From IMG/VR virus record IMGVR_UViG_3300047157_000114, positions 1 through 60,405 of that record: a stretch of DNA of 60,405 bases; one strand, given 5' to 3'. Positions within the stretch are counted from its first letter, which is position 1. Each line of letters opens with the position of its first letter. Below the pieces are notes generated by a model that saw only the letters and a program-made list of their open reading frames with translations, did no database searches and was not told the origin of the DNA. Below, one piece after another: positions 25,836 through 36,149 of this stretch. Made by a program: the position numbers and the translations under genes. The DNA is from a virus.

Positions 25836-27061
25836 TAAACAGGAATGTCTAATCGTTCAGCCCACCCATTAGATGCTGAATGTGCCCAAACAATTATATT
25901 GGTTGGTTTTTTAGTATTTGATTCTACTGGAATATTAAAATTATTTTTATTTTTTATTAATTGATTTAAATGGGTTATGTCTTTTCTCCATAATTCTTTT
26001 TTCTGTTCATCTTCAAATATTATAGCGCAAAAAGTATAATCATTATATTGGAATTGATTACCATGTAAATTTAATATGTGATTGAATTTGAGATGATACT
26101 GTTCATTCTTTATACCTAATGTTGGTATTTCATTATTTAAACATGATTGTCTAATAGCCCTATCCCTAAACCTAATTCCGCTATATTCTTCGTAATCCTG
26201 AAGCGTTCTTTCTTTACCAAGACCATAGACTCCAAAATGTTTTTCATTACAAGGAGAACAAACTTCACCATCTACTCCTAAGAGCTGTCTTACTCTGTTA
26301 TGTGTGTGTGTATTTTTTTTTACCCAAGTTGTATCGTCGTCCCAATGTTTTGTTCTACCTGTTCTGGTGTACTCGTGATAAGCAATTATTTCATTTGGAT
26401 GAAATAAATCATACCCATGTGTAAAAGACCTAACAGCAAGAGTTATTTCTTCACCGTGAAAGTAAAAAGAAGGATCATGCTGAACTTCTTCTGCGTGCTT
26501 ACCTGTTGTAAAAGCAAAATGTGCTGAAAAAAATCTTGCTGGTAAAGGTTTGCTTGTGTCTTCAATTGTATAAGGAAGGAAAAACACTACACCTTCAGGC
26601 GTAAATCTATCAAATTTCATTCCCCAAACATCAGCGTTATTTTTAATGTTAAAATTATTTGGGTCGTATGCTGTTGCGTAAGTAGTAAGCAATGGCTTTT
26701 TATGCCCTGCTTCTTGCAGATTCTCATACATTTTAATCAACTTAACATCCCAATGTTTTACAAATCTGTGATGACTATCAAGTTGTAATGTATATTTTTC
26801 ATTATTATATTCTTGCTGTATTAAATTACGCGCCCAACAAGCACCATTTGTTTCAGTATAAGGTATGTCTAATATTTTTACCCTTTTGTCTTTTTTATAT
26901 TTACCTAAATCATCCCACTTATCTTCTGTTGAATGTTGCCAAGCAACACATACTATTATATTATTAGGAAATTTTGCGTTGTCAAATAATGAATTTAAGG
27001 TAGGTACTAATTCTGGGTCACGGTAAGATGCAATTTGGATGAATATACTATTTTCCGACAT
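25835..27061 (-). CDS. GT60 polypeptide GlcNAc-transferase (PF11397-type)
   Basis: 408 residues. It follows the GlcNAc-transferase (GT60) pattern almost throughout: IFIQIASYRDPELVPTLNSL, YTETNGACWARNLIQQEY, TLQLDSHHRFVKHWDVKL with the DSH metal motif at 95-97, LLTTYATAYDP, FYFHGEEITLAVRSFTHGYD, IAYHEYTRTGR, and GLGKERTLQDYEEYSG. In eukaryotes GT60 enzymes attach alpha-GlcNAc to Thr in Thr/Pro-rich mucin-like proteins or to hydroxyproline of Skp1. Here the gene is flanked by two ORFs with (TP)n linkers, the expected kind of acceptor. Nucleotide sugar would come from the host. The ORF is intact. Confidence 0.88.
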   Translation of the reverse strand: MSENSIFIQIASYRDPELVPTLNSLFDNAKFPNNIIVCVAWQHSTEDKWDDLGKYKKDKRVKILDIPYTETNGACWARNLIQQEYNNEKYTLQLDSHHRFVKHWDVKLIKMYENLQEAGHKKPLLTTYATAYDPNNFNIKNNADVWGMKFDRFTPEGVVFFLPYTIEDTSKPLPARFFSAHFAFTTGKHAEEVQHDPSFYFHGEEITLAVRSFTHGYDLFHPNEIIAYHEYTRTGRTKHWDDDTTWVKKNTHTHNRVRQLLGVDGEVCSPCNEKHFGVYGLGKERTLQDYEEYSGIRFRDRAIRQSCLNNEIPTLGIKNEQYHLKFNHILNLHGNQFQYNDYTFCAIIFEDEQKKELWRKDITHLNQLIKNKNNFNIPVESNTKKPTNIIVWAHSASNGWAERLDIPV

Positions 27062-27126
27062 GAGTAATCTATTGGATTAAATTAAATTTAATTAAAGTTA
27101 TTAATTATAAACCAATTAAAAAAATA

Positions 27127-27570
27127 TTAAATATTGTAAAGGTTTTTTAGATTGGCAATTTTTTCTGATAACCATTCATATTGCAGCATATCATAAGCTT
27201 CTTGATGCCACTTTATGTTTGCTTGAGGTGTTAATATTTTTAAATTATTTATTTCTTTATACCCCTTTAATTTATTTGACACAAAAACATCTAGAAAATA
27301 TCGGTTTGGTTTAATACCACACATGACAGTAAATTGATTTATTATATGACCTCCCCATGAATGACCTCCATTTATATCTAATTTAAATCCTAACTCACAA
27401 ACCAAATCTACAGATTCAGGAGTAATACTTATATCTATCCAGTGTTTGTCATAATGTTCTATGTAACCATTATAATGTTTAGACCAGCCGCCTAAAACAA
27501 TTACATTGCCATTTAAATGTTTATTGACTTTATGTATAAACTCTTTTGTTTTTACGGACATGATGGACAA
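27127..27570 (-). CDS. Possible nucleotidyltransferase-fold protein (147 aa)
   Basis: Begins [40 protein letters not shown] followed by [20 protein letters not shown] recalls the GG...DxD opening of minimal nucleotidyltransferases, and [12 protein letters not shown] could give the third carboxylate. Its start overlaps the end of the N-terminal stabilization ORF by about 19 bases, so it is translated with it. A role in activating a sugar or modifying a glycan is a guess from the context. Confidence 0.45.
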   Translation of the reverse strand: MSIMSVKTKEFIHKVNKHLNGNVIVLGGWSKHYNGYIEHYDKHWIDISITPESVDLVCELGFKLDINGGHSWGGHIINQFTVMCGIKPNRYFLDVFVSNKLKGYKEINNLKILTPQANIKWHQEAYDMLQYEWLSEKIANLKNLYNI

Positions 27571-30500
27571 GATGTTGGTCCTGCTGTTTTTACACCATTG
27601 AAAAATTCATAATAAGTAGAACCATCCTCTGACACGAAGATTGTACCTCTATCAAGCTCTGTACAACCTAAACCTGAATACAGTCTGGTTGCTGAAGCTA
27701 CACTGTTAGCGTTAAAGTATTTAATACCGCTGCTGTCTGGAGGCGCACAACAACCATTATAAAGGCCTGCGGAGAAACCTACTTCAATTGCAATACAAGC
27801 ACCAGGCGTAGGCGTAGGCGTTGGACTAGGCGTTGGACTAGGAGTCGGAGTCGGTGTTGGGCCTAGCGTTGGACTCGGTGTCGGTGTCGGAGTAGGAGTC
27901 GGAGTAGGGCCCTCAGGCGTCGGTGTCGGAGTAGGAGTCGGTGCTCCAGGAGTTGGAGTAGGAGTCGGTGCTCCAGGAGTTGGAGTTGGACTCGGTGTCG
28001 GACTCGGTGTAGGTGTAGGTGTTCGTGTAGGCAATACAGGTGGAGTTGGAGTTGGTGTAGGTGGTGGAGTAGTACATGAATTACAATCTGTATATTCTGC
28101 ATTTGCAAGCGTACCTAACGTTCCGGTAGGGTCAACAATTTCATAACAATTTCCATCAGGCATTAATAATACAGTATAAGTTGGGAATGTGTTTGCAAGT
28201 GCTCTACCCACAGTATAATTATTAAACCCACCATCACATCTTGTTATTGTATAGTTATCATAAGATATACCTGGTGTTGGTGTTGGTGTTGGTGCTCCAG
28301 GAGTCGGTGTTGGTGCTCCAGGAGTAGGGCTCGGTGTAGGTGTTGGTGTAACACAAGGTCCTACAAGCGTAACAGTACCACCACCACTTGTTACAGTAGG
28401 CACCCCTAATGCACATACTGATGCTGAATCACCAGCATCTACACTTTCTGTTTGTGATGCACCACTACAATCAGTATAACTAAAGTTACCAACTAAACCT
28501 GACGCTGCTTCTAAATCCCATTCATTACAACCTCCAGGCGTCGGGGTTGGTGTTGGAGTTGGCGTTGGTGTTGGAGTAGGGTTAGTAGCTATACAAGTAT
28601 CACAATCTGGGTAAACATTAGTATAGTCATTAGCGTTTACAGTTGAACTAGTTTCATCTATCTCGTAACATCTACCGTCAGCCATTAATACTATATCGCC
28701 CGGAGCGTTTCCACTAGCGTCTGCTACTCTAACATTAATATAGTTAGCACTACCTTGTCCTGGACACATTGTAACAGTATAATAATTAAATGCAAAGGTT
28801 GGTGTTGGTGTTGGCGGAGGTGTAGGCGTTGGGCCAACCGGAGTAACTGTTGGTGTCGGAGTTACAGTCGGACTACAACTTACTCCTGTGTCACTTGCAC
28901 TACCACCGTTTACTGAAGGTGTTGTTCCGTTTAAAACACATACGTCAATATCATAATCTGCAGGCAATATTCCTGTCTGAGTGTTTCCATCACAATCAGT
29001 ATATGAGTAATTGCAACCACCAGTTCCACTTGGACAAGCCAATATCCACTCAGTACAAGATGGTGTCGGTGTCGGTGTGGGAGTCGCAGTAGGAACTGGA
29101 GTCTGAGTCGGCGTCGGACCGGGTGTAGGCGTTGGACTCGGTGTAGGTGTAGGTGTTGGGGTAGCAGATGCACATAAAGCACAATCTGTATAAGTTTCTA
29201 CTATATCTACTGTACTAGTTGAACCTGTTACTGAAGGACTTTCATAACAAACGCCACTATGCTTTACGACAGGATCAAATGTACCTCCTGAAACCAGCCT
29301 AAATACTTGAGTGCTTCCGCCTCCACACTGAGTATACTCTCTATAATCATACACAATAGGTGTCGGAGTTGGGGTCGGTGTTGGTGTTACAGTTGGAGTC
29401 GGTGTTACAGTTGGACTCGGTGTTACAGTTGGAACTGGAGTTGGTGTAGGCGTTGGTGTACCAGTAGACCTATAATCCCATACTAAATATAAAATACTTC
29501 CGCTTGCTGGCATTATGAAATCTGCCGAATAAATTGTAGGAGCGCCAACACTAGATATTGGTGCTGCATCTATTGCTAAAGAAAGTAAACTTGTAATATC
29601 TGTTACATTATTTTGATAAAATGTGTTTGTTCTTAAATATTTAAATTTATCCACTGAAGGGTTAAATACAAAATCATCAAAATTAATTTTGTTTGAATTT
29701 ATAGTAACCGTAGAACCGTCAACTGGGAAAACTCCACTACCCTGCGACCCTGAAAATAACTGGTATTGAGAGATAGCAAAAGAAGCAGATGTGCTTGTAA
29801 ATTCCACTAAATTAGATTCATTAGGTGAAACCGTAACTCCGTCAGTCCAACTAAATTCGTTGTGTATAAATTCTCCAGCTTCAAGTGGATCAGTTACACA
29901 AATGTTATATATGTTTAAAGCATCTGCTCTTGGACAACTTACACTTATTTGAATAGTATCATTTTGATTTGAATCAGAACTTACAACTATGGTAACCTCT
30001 TGTATATTTGGAACATTTTTATCAAATGTAAAACTGCCAGATTTTTTAACAGAACCAGATGTATATGTTACACCTTTATAGATTGCTTTAATTGTATAAC
30101 TGACTTGAGAAATAGAACCCTCTGTAATTAATTGAACTCCAGACTCGTCTGTCATTAGAACATTAGTTTCGCTTTCAATATCTTGTTCTCCTTCTTTTGG
30201 AATTACATAACTAACAGTCACCAATCCTGTTTGTTCTGTTACATCTACGCAATACACAAAGTCTTGATTAGCTATTACTGTTATATCTTGTGTAACACCA
30301 CACGCTAAACAAACTGGTATTTCAGGTTTTAATATTGTATTTGAAGTTAAAACATACTCATCCATGTAAGGGTCGTATCCTCCTAATTTTTGAGTGGTAA
30401 ATGCTCCGGTAAATAAATCTCTAAACCAGCTTCTCATACCAGTATCCGATATAACAATAAGTCTTTCATCTGAAAAAGATCCTCCCAACAATTGAATCAC

Positions 30501-30830
30501 AGCTCCTCTTTTAACATCAGTAAAATATTTGTTTTCACCCCAAGCCACAAAACTTTCTGGGTTATTACTAATACCATAGTTTTCTATACGAGCAATTTGA
30601 TTACCTAATACTTCTGGAACAGAAGCTACTAAACCACCGCCAGTAGAATCAGATATAATATTTTTAGATGCTAATACGTATGACACTTTGTCTTCTTGTA
30701 AAACAAGTATATCAGTTCTTCTACCATATAATATTTCAACATCTCCATAACTTTCTTCTAGCGGTTTGAAATTCGCTAAACCTAAATTAAATTCATTTAA
30801 TTTATTAACATTACTTTCATCATTAAACAC
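27552..30830 (-). CDS. N-terminal half of split stabilization protein: hub part plus PT-linked Cys modules
   Basis: Largest open part (1,092 aa) of the gene that begins at 34092. Its first ~190 residues match crAss-like stabilization proteins: [86 protein letters not shown] and [13 protein letters not shown]. Ig-like strands follow (~200-470). From about residue 480 come (TP)n linkers alternating with at least six small Cys-containing modules (such as [20 protein letters not shown] and [20 protein letters not shown]). It ends with CSC-type residues TSCPSCP and lacks the family's normal C-terminus, which is found in the 23487 ORF instead. Confidence 0.78.
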   Translation of the reverse strand: MFNDESNVNKLNEFNLGLANFKPLEESYGDVEILYGRRTDILVLQEDKVSYVLASKNIISDSTGGGLVASVPEVLGNQIARIENYGISNNPESFVAWGENKYFTDVKRGAVIQLLGGSFSDERLIVISDTGMRSWFRDLFTGAFTTQKLGGYDPYMDEYVLTSNTILKPEIPVCLACGVTQDITVIANQDFVYCVDVTEQTGLVTVSYVIPKEGEQDIESETNVLMTDESGVQLITEGSISQVSYTIKAIYKGVTYTSGSVKKSGSFTFDKNVPNIQEVTIVVSSDSNQNDTIQISVSCPRADALNIYNICVTDPLEAGEFIHNEFSWTDGVTVSPNESNLVEFTSTSASFAISQYQLFSGSQGSGVFPVDGSTVTINSNKINFDDFVFNPSVDKFKYLRTNTFYQNNVTDITSLLSLAIDAAPISSVGAPTIYSADFIMPASGSILYLVWDYRSTGTPTPTPTPVPTVTPSPTVTPTPTVTPTPTPTPTPIVYDYREYTQCGGGSTQVFRLVSGGTFDPVVKHSGVCYESPSVTGSTSTVDIVETYTDCALCASATPTPTPTPSPTPTPGPTPTQTPVPTATPTPTPTPSCTEWILACPSGTGGCNYSYTDCDGNTQTGILPADYDIDVCVLNGTTPSVNGGSASDTGVSCSPTVTPTPTVTPVGPTPTPPPTPTPTFAFNYYTVTMCPGQGSANYINVRVADASGNAPGDIVLMADGRCYEIDETSSTVNANDYTNVYPDCDTCIATNPTPTPTPTPTPTPTPGGCNEWDLEAASGLVGNFSYTDCSGASQTESVDAGDSASVCALGVPTVTSGGGTVTLVGPCVTPTPTPSPTPGAPTPTPGAPTPTPTPGISYDNYTITRCDGGFNNYTVGRALANTFPTYTVLLMPDGNCYEIVDPTGTLGTLANAEYTDCNSCTTPPPTPTPTPPVLPTRTPTPTPSPTPSPTPTPGAPTPTPTPGAPTPTPTPTPEGPTPTPTPTPTPSPTLGPTPTPTPSPTPSPTPTPTPGACIAIEVGFSAGLYNGCCAPPDSSGIKYFNANSVASATRLYSGLGCTELDRGTIFVSEDGSTYYEFFNGVKTAGPTSCPSCP
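27790..29475 (-). repeat. Thr-Pro codon repeat tracts joining Cys-rich modules
   Basis: Long tracts of ACN-CCN codons (seen on the + strand as GGNGTN) encode (TP)n linkers, often with SPTP or GAPTP variants, separated by modules of 50-80 residues. Related tracts lie at 22560-22680, 22860-22915 and 23130-23260 in the second half ORF. Their similarity makes the region prone to recombination or slippage and to assembly collapse. Confidence 0.85.
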
Positions 30831-33800
30831 CCCACTATAAGTTAAATCAGCAAACCTGTGAGCTTCTTTATATTCTACGTTAGAAGTTGTGAATACTCTA
30901 TTACCTAAATTAAATGATTTACCAGTTAAAGAGTCTCTTATTTTATAACTTTCTACACCATTACCAAAAGCAAAACAATTAAAAAAATTCTGTATTAACT
31001 ACTCCAGCAATACCTGAAGATATATCTTGATTTGTAATATTTCCACTATGGTTTCCTAATGAATCAATAGAAAATGATTTATTATTTTCATACCAAACGT
31101 CTGGTAAAGCTTCTTGTGGTTCAGTTTCAAAAACAATCACAGAGTCTCTTCTATAAACTGTAAAATTTATTGAAGACGTAGAAGCTCCATCGAAGTTATT
31201 ATTTCTACACGCTCTTGTTCCGCTAACTAAAATTGAATATGTATTATCGTTTGTATTTTGATAAAATCTATAATAGTTATTTAATAATAAATCACCACTA
31301 GTTGTTGGGCTGTTTGATTGTCCTCCAAAAACTGTCAGTAAATGCGCTTCAGTACCATTACTTACAGCAGCTCCTGTGGTTAACGCATCACCAACTCCTG
31401 TATATAAGCCAGATATAACTATATTATTAACCGGGTCTGCCGGATTTCCTGAAAAGGTAATTGCTTGGTTTTCAATTACATTTGCAATGTTTTCGCCAAC
31501 AAACCAAGCATACATATCTGTATAAGTATTGTCTGATATAAATGTTTTTTCTAAAACACTAGTTCTTTCTTCACACTTCCCACCTATTCCTCTTCTTACT
31601 TGCTCTATTTTCATTTCAATCCTAGACCCTATAGGAACATTATAATTAGTATTTGTTGTTACAGGAGGAGTTGCTGTGTCTGTTTCTGAAGTATAAAATT
31701 TATAATAAGCTACTGGATAGCGGTCTCTTTTAATAGCAGCGGCTCTAACTAAACCAAAATTTATAATATCTAATGCACTTTCCGCAGCTGAAAAATCAGA
31801 TGTAGACATTTTCATATAAGTTCCACCGGGCACAGGATTTCCGCTAGTAGGTTTTATAAAGTCTGCAGACTCTGTGGTTTTCTCTAAAACAGTAGCATAT
31901 ATACAAGCTTGTCATAGGATTCCATCAAGAATCTCTTTTTACAATTAATCTATCGCCTGTCTTCTACTTTACGCTATATTATCTCCTTCTAATAATAAGA
32001 TAAGAATTTGTTAGAATTTGGGTCTTCAAAGTAAATATGATGAGTATATAGTTTCATAATCTCCTCTATCTGGTTTTAAACACAAACTTATATCTTGTTG
32101 CCCAAGCTAGGTGCTCTTTGACTCACTGGTATAGTTGCTATGATTTCGTTCTTAGTTGCTAGACCTTGAGCAAGGTACATTTACTGTGTTGTTATGTACT
32201 AACTAAAGCAGTAGTTGCTCTATTATATTCATCCATGTAAACTACTCCTAGCTCATATCCTCTGTTACTATGCAAGCTTTCTGTGATTTGCTGATTGTTC
32301 TAATTGTAACACTTACTGATGTAATGTCAATTATAAGAGACAATTAGGTTCGTTGCTACTGGAGCGGTTTCTGATATATTGAGCAGCATGGAAATATTAA
32401 ACCCAATTGTCTGTTCCGCTAACTAAAGAACGCTTATTGGTTCTCCTTTATGCTGGAGGGTTTGTGCTTGAGCAGTTAATACCAGTTTGATTTATATGCA
32501 TAGTCATGATAGGTACCGGTACCTAATGCTCCCTAATAATGTAAAATTAAAATACATCAGTTCAGTGTAGATCCATAACCCATTTTGTGCGTCTGCTACA
32601 GTTTGTATTGACGTCAATTGTTAACCCTATTTTTGCTTGAAAATCTGAGCTGTTAAATAAATCAGCTACACGTTGCATAATTGTCTAGTTAAAGTGTATA
32701 TTAAAACTTAATTATTGTGCTCTCCCTGCTGTTGCGTCAGGTAGAATTTGTCACCGTAAAATTACAAAGCATGTTGATAAGTAATAAAATCAAGATTCAT
32801 ATTAGCATATCCTGAAACTAATGAACTTATCTAGGTTATCCGCCTAAAATCAAATTTAATATCCCGCAGTTTGCATTAAGTTGAAATAACACCAAATGCT
32901 TCGTAAGAAATAGGATACTAAATTTGATGTGGTCAGCGCCTCACCTCCAAGATTTTGAGCATTTGAATTCAAGTTGTATAATTTAAATTTAAGAGGCGAC
33001 TCCATTTATATCTATTAAGTTATAACCTTCCGTATAATTTCCGTATATTAAGTCTATTACCCATTAATGTTTGAGACTTTAGCTTTTCTCGGTACATTAT
33101 CATATAATCTTAGATATTTCGTACTTTCAGGAAGAACAGTAAATATTTTACTGTTTGTAAAAACATAAGTTGCATTAGTGTTATGTGGTCCTAATGGTGA
33201 TTTTTTTATTCTTTCAATTATTTTTATAGTAGGATCGTTTGCTTCTTTAAATAATAAATCTATTCCAACTACTAATGAACTTCCTGTGTTGTATGTAAGT
33301 TGTACTCCATTTCTTGGAGTTAACCATACCTTCATTTAAAAAACTATTTGAAGAAAAAGAGAAAATTTTTGGGTCAAAAGCAGGTTCACTAAACTGCGAA
33401 ATAGCTGAATATTCTGCGTTAGAATATTTATATCTGTATGCAAAACAAATAAAATTATCCTCTAAAAAAGAATCTTGTAAAGTAGTGCTTAATAAGTTTA
33501 AGTGTTGGAGCAGCAAGTGGCGGTTTTTTAATTACTAAAATTTCTTCATTGGTAAACTGATCTACATTATTGAATGGAACAGAATAATTAGAATCTAATA
33601 TTTAATTACTCTAGGAGCATTTAAATTATCAGTAAAAAACAATTAAATTATCTATTTTATCTACACCTATGTTATTAAAAAGTTTGGATTAAAATTTAAA
33701 GTAGTATTATACCATTTCCATCATTTATACTAATTACGTGATAAATAAGCTCTCCTGTTATTACATTATAAGAAACAATTAAATCTAATTTTCCAGTTGC

Positions 33801-34092
33801 TCCTACAGTAAATGCAGGGTCGTGAACAAACCAATAAATGGTTTCATTTGCACCATCTTCAAAAGCTCCTATACATCTAGCTGAGTTGCTTAGTGCAGTA
33901 CCGTCTATATATTGAAGTGAGTGTTAACCTGTGCGTATTACCCTTAGCATTTTCAACAGCCCCTATTTCTGATTCTTCAGTAGAACCAAGTCTAACATTC
34001 AAAGCATCTATATACTCTCCGTTTGGTATAAGCCTTTCGTCAAGGCTCTTATTCATACGCCCAGCTACAAAATTTCTTTGAATGTTTGCCAT
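30831..34092 (-). CDS. N-terminal part of stabilization protein, heavily frameshifted
   Basis: ATG 34092 starts [20 protein letters not shown] and [20 protein letters not shown], the hallmark N-terminus of crAss-like stabilization proteins. It continues in other frames: [16 protein letters not shown] and [17 protein letters not shown] (33890-33740), [30 protein letters not shown] (33470), [20 protein letters not shown] (33290), [13 protein letters not shown] (about 33020), then an open stretch 31833-30979 ([30 protein letters not shown]) and [19 protein letters not shown]. The 31.9-33.1 kb part is the most damaged of the genome. The frames run on into the ORF ending at 27552, giving a gene of roughly 2,180 codons. 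Confidence 0.7.
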
Positions 34093-34093
34093 T

Positions 34094-35013
34094 TTATTTT
34101 ATCCACTTATCTTCACCTCTAAGATTCATAAGCAATCTACTTGGGTGAATGTTACTTAATCTGATTTTAGCATTTCTTAATAAAGCTTGTTTGTTTTTTC
34201 TTGCTCTATTAATAATATACTCTTGCACTCCAAATTTACTATTTAATATAGCATATTGTATATAAGCATAAATATAATCTTCAAATAATTTATTTACACT
34301 TATTTGTGAGTCATCACCATTTTCCATTCCATCAGATATGTATTGTAACACACATTGTCTATTGGCCATAGTTGAATCAAAATTAATAACACCAGCTTTT
34401 TTATCAATAGTAAAAGTAGGATTAATGTTGGCTGTTTCTGTATTTAAACCATATCTAGCTCCAATACGAGAATTGTATATGTCGCCATCACAATCAATAC
34501 AGTTACCGTTCTCATCCGCTTCATTATTTTGATTTAAATAAATACTATTTAAAGACCCATCTTTTCTTGCAGTATCTAAATTTGACTCTACAGTTGATAC
34601 ATTATTATTTCCATCATACCCAAAAACAGCAGTAGAGTTTTGTAGGTATTGAATGGAAGATTGTACTTGAATATTTTCAGTTAATTCTCTTAAGGTGTTA
34701 CCTTGAAACAAGTAAAGCTTTACCCAGTTTACATAATCCGATGGTAAAACAAAACGCAAGTCATCATATACTGTTAACTCTAATGCTTTTATTTCTTTAA
34801 AAGCATCGTAGTTTAATTCTTGAATGGCTCTCTTTGCGTGAAATAATATCTTATATCTATTTTCATTATTAACTAACGAATGATTTCCATCATACATTAA
34901 TTCAAAATTAGTCATTATGTTATCCAAACTTACGTATTGATAAGACCCCCAATTACTATCTGTGGGTGCAACCCATCATTAGTATAATATTTTCGTTGAT
35001 TTATATATGCCAT
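34094..35013 (-). CDS. crAss-like tail tube protein
   Basis: ATG 35013 gives MAYINQRKYYTNDG; after a frameshift near 34965 the chain continues PTDSNWGSYQYVSLDNIMTN and then an open 277 residues: NRYKILFHAKRAIQELNYDA, YDDLRFVLPSDYVNWVKLYL, and the C-terminal YIQYAILNSKFGVQEYIINR. This matches the tail tubular protein of crAss-like phages, which forms the short tail's nozzle with the stabilization protein encoded two bases downstream. Length about 306 aa. Confidence 0.78.
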
Positions 35014-35015
35014 AA

Positions 35016-35744
35016 TTATGTATTAGTTTGATTTTGCTGTTGCTCTTCTATTTGTCCAAACTGAAATACATCAGCTTCTCTTATTGATATACCAGCATAT
35101 TGTAATATTCTTGCTACTAAATTATTAGAGTCATCAATCGGTAATTCAAAATCTTGGTAATCACTTTGCGTTTGGTCAAACAATGGTTCACCGTTTCCAT
35201 AAAGTAACATAAGTCCATTTTGGGTCTAAGGGATATCGAACATAAGTTCCTTGTATATCTAAAGCTCCATTGAATGTAGCAGGAAAAATAGTTATAGAAT
35301 CTCCCTTTTGGGTATATGCTGGATATTGAGATGAGGGAGCGGTTAAAAGAGATTTATTTAACAAGTCTATTTTATTAATACTAACTTTTTCAGCTTGACC
35401 CTTTAGAACACCCCCCTCATAACACAGAACTTTATTTAATAAATAATAATCAACCAGTGTCGTTTGACTAGGAAGATAATATATGTTATTGAGTTTTGTA
35501 CTAAAGTTTTTGTAACAGAAAAAGTATCAATCACTTCTTCATAACCAAGTTTTATATCAGCATATCCCGTTCCTGAAACCCTTGCATTTTCCTCGTTAAT
35601 TTGCTGATTATAATTTATAAAATATTCGTCAAACAAATCTAACTGTGCTTGTTTAGCAAACAAATTAAAATCACTAGGAGATATATACCCATAGTTATTT
35701 TTGTTGATAATAGCAAGCACAGTATTTCTTACAGAATTTATCAT
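35016..35744 (-). CDS. crAss-like ring/head-tail adaptor protein, frameshifted
   Basis: Starts MINSVRNTVLAIINKNNYGY with ISPSDFNLFAKQAQLDLFDE and SGTGYADI. After a frameshift near 35470 it continues DYYLLNKVL, KVSINKIDLLNKSLLTAPSS, YPAYTQKGDSITIFPATF and YVRYPLDPK, then after another near 35215 NGEPLFDQTQSDYQDFELPI and ILQYAGISIREADVFQFGQ. This is the crAss-like ring (head-tail connector) protein. The stop and the next ATG are three bases apart. Confidence 0.75.
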
Positions 35745-35759
35745 TTGAAAATCTTTTTA

Positions 35760-35767
35760 CAAAGATA
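35760..35767 (-). promoter_or_regulatory. -7 box for ring protein operon
   Basis: Minus-strand TATCTTTG, a perfect TAnnTTTG box, 15 bases before ATG 35744 and just after a terminator, so it starts a new transcript through the tail genes. Confidence 0.65.
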
Positions 35768-35775
35768 CACAAAAT

Positions 35776-35801
35776 AAAAAAGCACCCTTATTTGGGTGCT
35801 T
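35776..35801 (-). terminator. Rho-independent terminator after the decoration protein
   Basis: On the minus strand AAGCACCC, loop AAATAA, GGGTGCTT, then a T-rich run. It separates the head operon from the tail operon. Confidence 0.8.
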
Positions 35802-35831
35802 CTTCTTAATTTAGTACAATACTTAAACTAG

Positions 35832-36110
35832 TTAAGCATTTACAATACTTGTTACAGCTTTAGGTAAAGCTAAAGAAAACATTGGGTTTGTCCAGCTTGT
35901 AACTAAAGCGCCTTCAGTAGCATTTAGGATAGCTGTATAAACATCATGACCAACTTGTGCTGCAGTTGTTACTGTAGTTGCTGTTCCGTCTGCATACTTA
36001 ATTACCACAGTTGTTGCAGTTGCTGTTGCAGTACCTATTGACTTTATTCCGTTAACACTAATTAGTGCATTAGTAATAGGAGCGTTTGTAATTTTGATAA
36101 ATTTTTCCAT
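35832..36110 (-). CDS. Small head decoration-like protein (92 aa)
   Basis: I choose ATG 36110 (MEKFIKITNAPITNALISVN); an in-frame ATG at 36140 would add ten residues. The product is Ala/Thr/Val-rich and beta-rich (GTATATATTVVIKYADGTAT, TTAAQVGHDVYTAI), like small capsid decoration proteins found between capsid and tail genes. It ends next to a terminator. Confidence 0.55.
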   Translation of the reverse strand: MEKFIKITNAPITNALISVNGIKSIGTATATATTVVIKYADGTATTVTTAAQVGHDVYTAILNATEGALVTSWTNPMFSLALPKAVTSIVNA

Positions 36111-36149
36111 TTTATAAAAAGTTTTTAATGGGTTAAACAAGTCGTAAAG

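Noticed and set aside
23487-27552. Split intein or self-splicing intron joining the two stabilization halves
   Set aside because: No intein motifs or intron core are seen; the interval is filled by three intact ORFs, and the second half has its own ATG and promoter box.
27790-29475. CRISPR-like or satellite repeats
   Set aside because: The short repeats are ACN-CCN codons of an open reading frame and have no conserved repeat-spacer pattern.
21731-34092. Diversity-generating retroelement acting on the module arrays
   Set aside because: No reverse transcriptase or template repeat is visible anywhere in the window.
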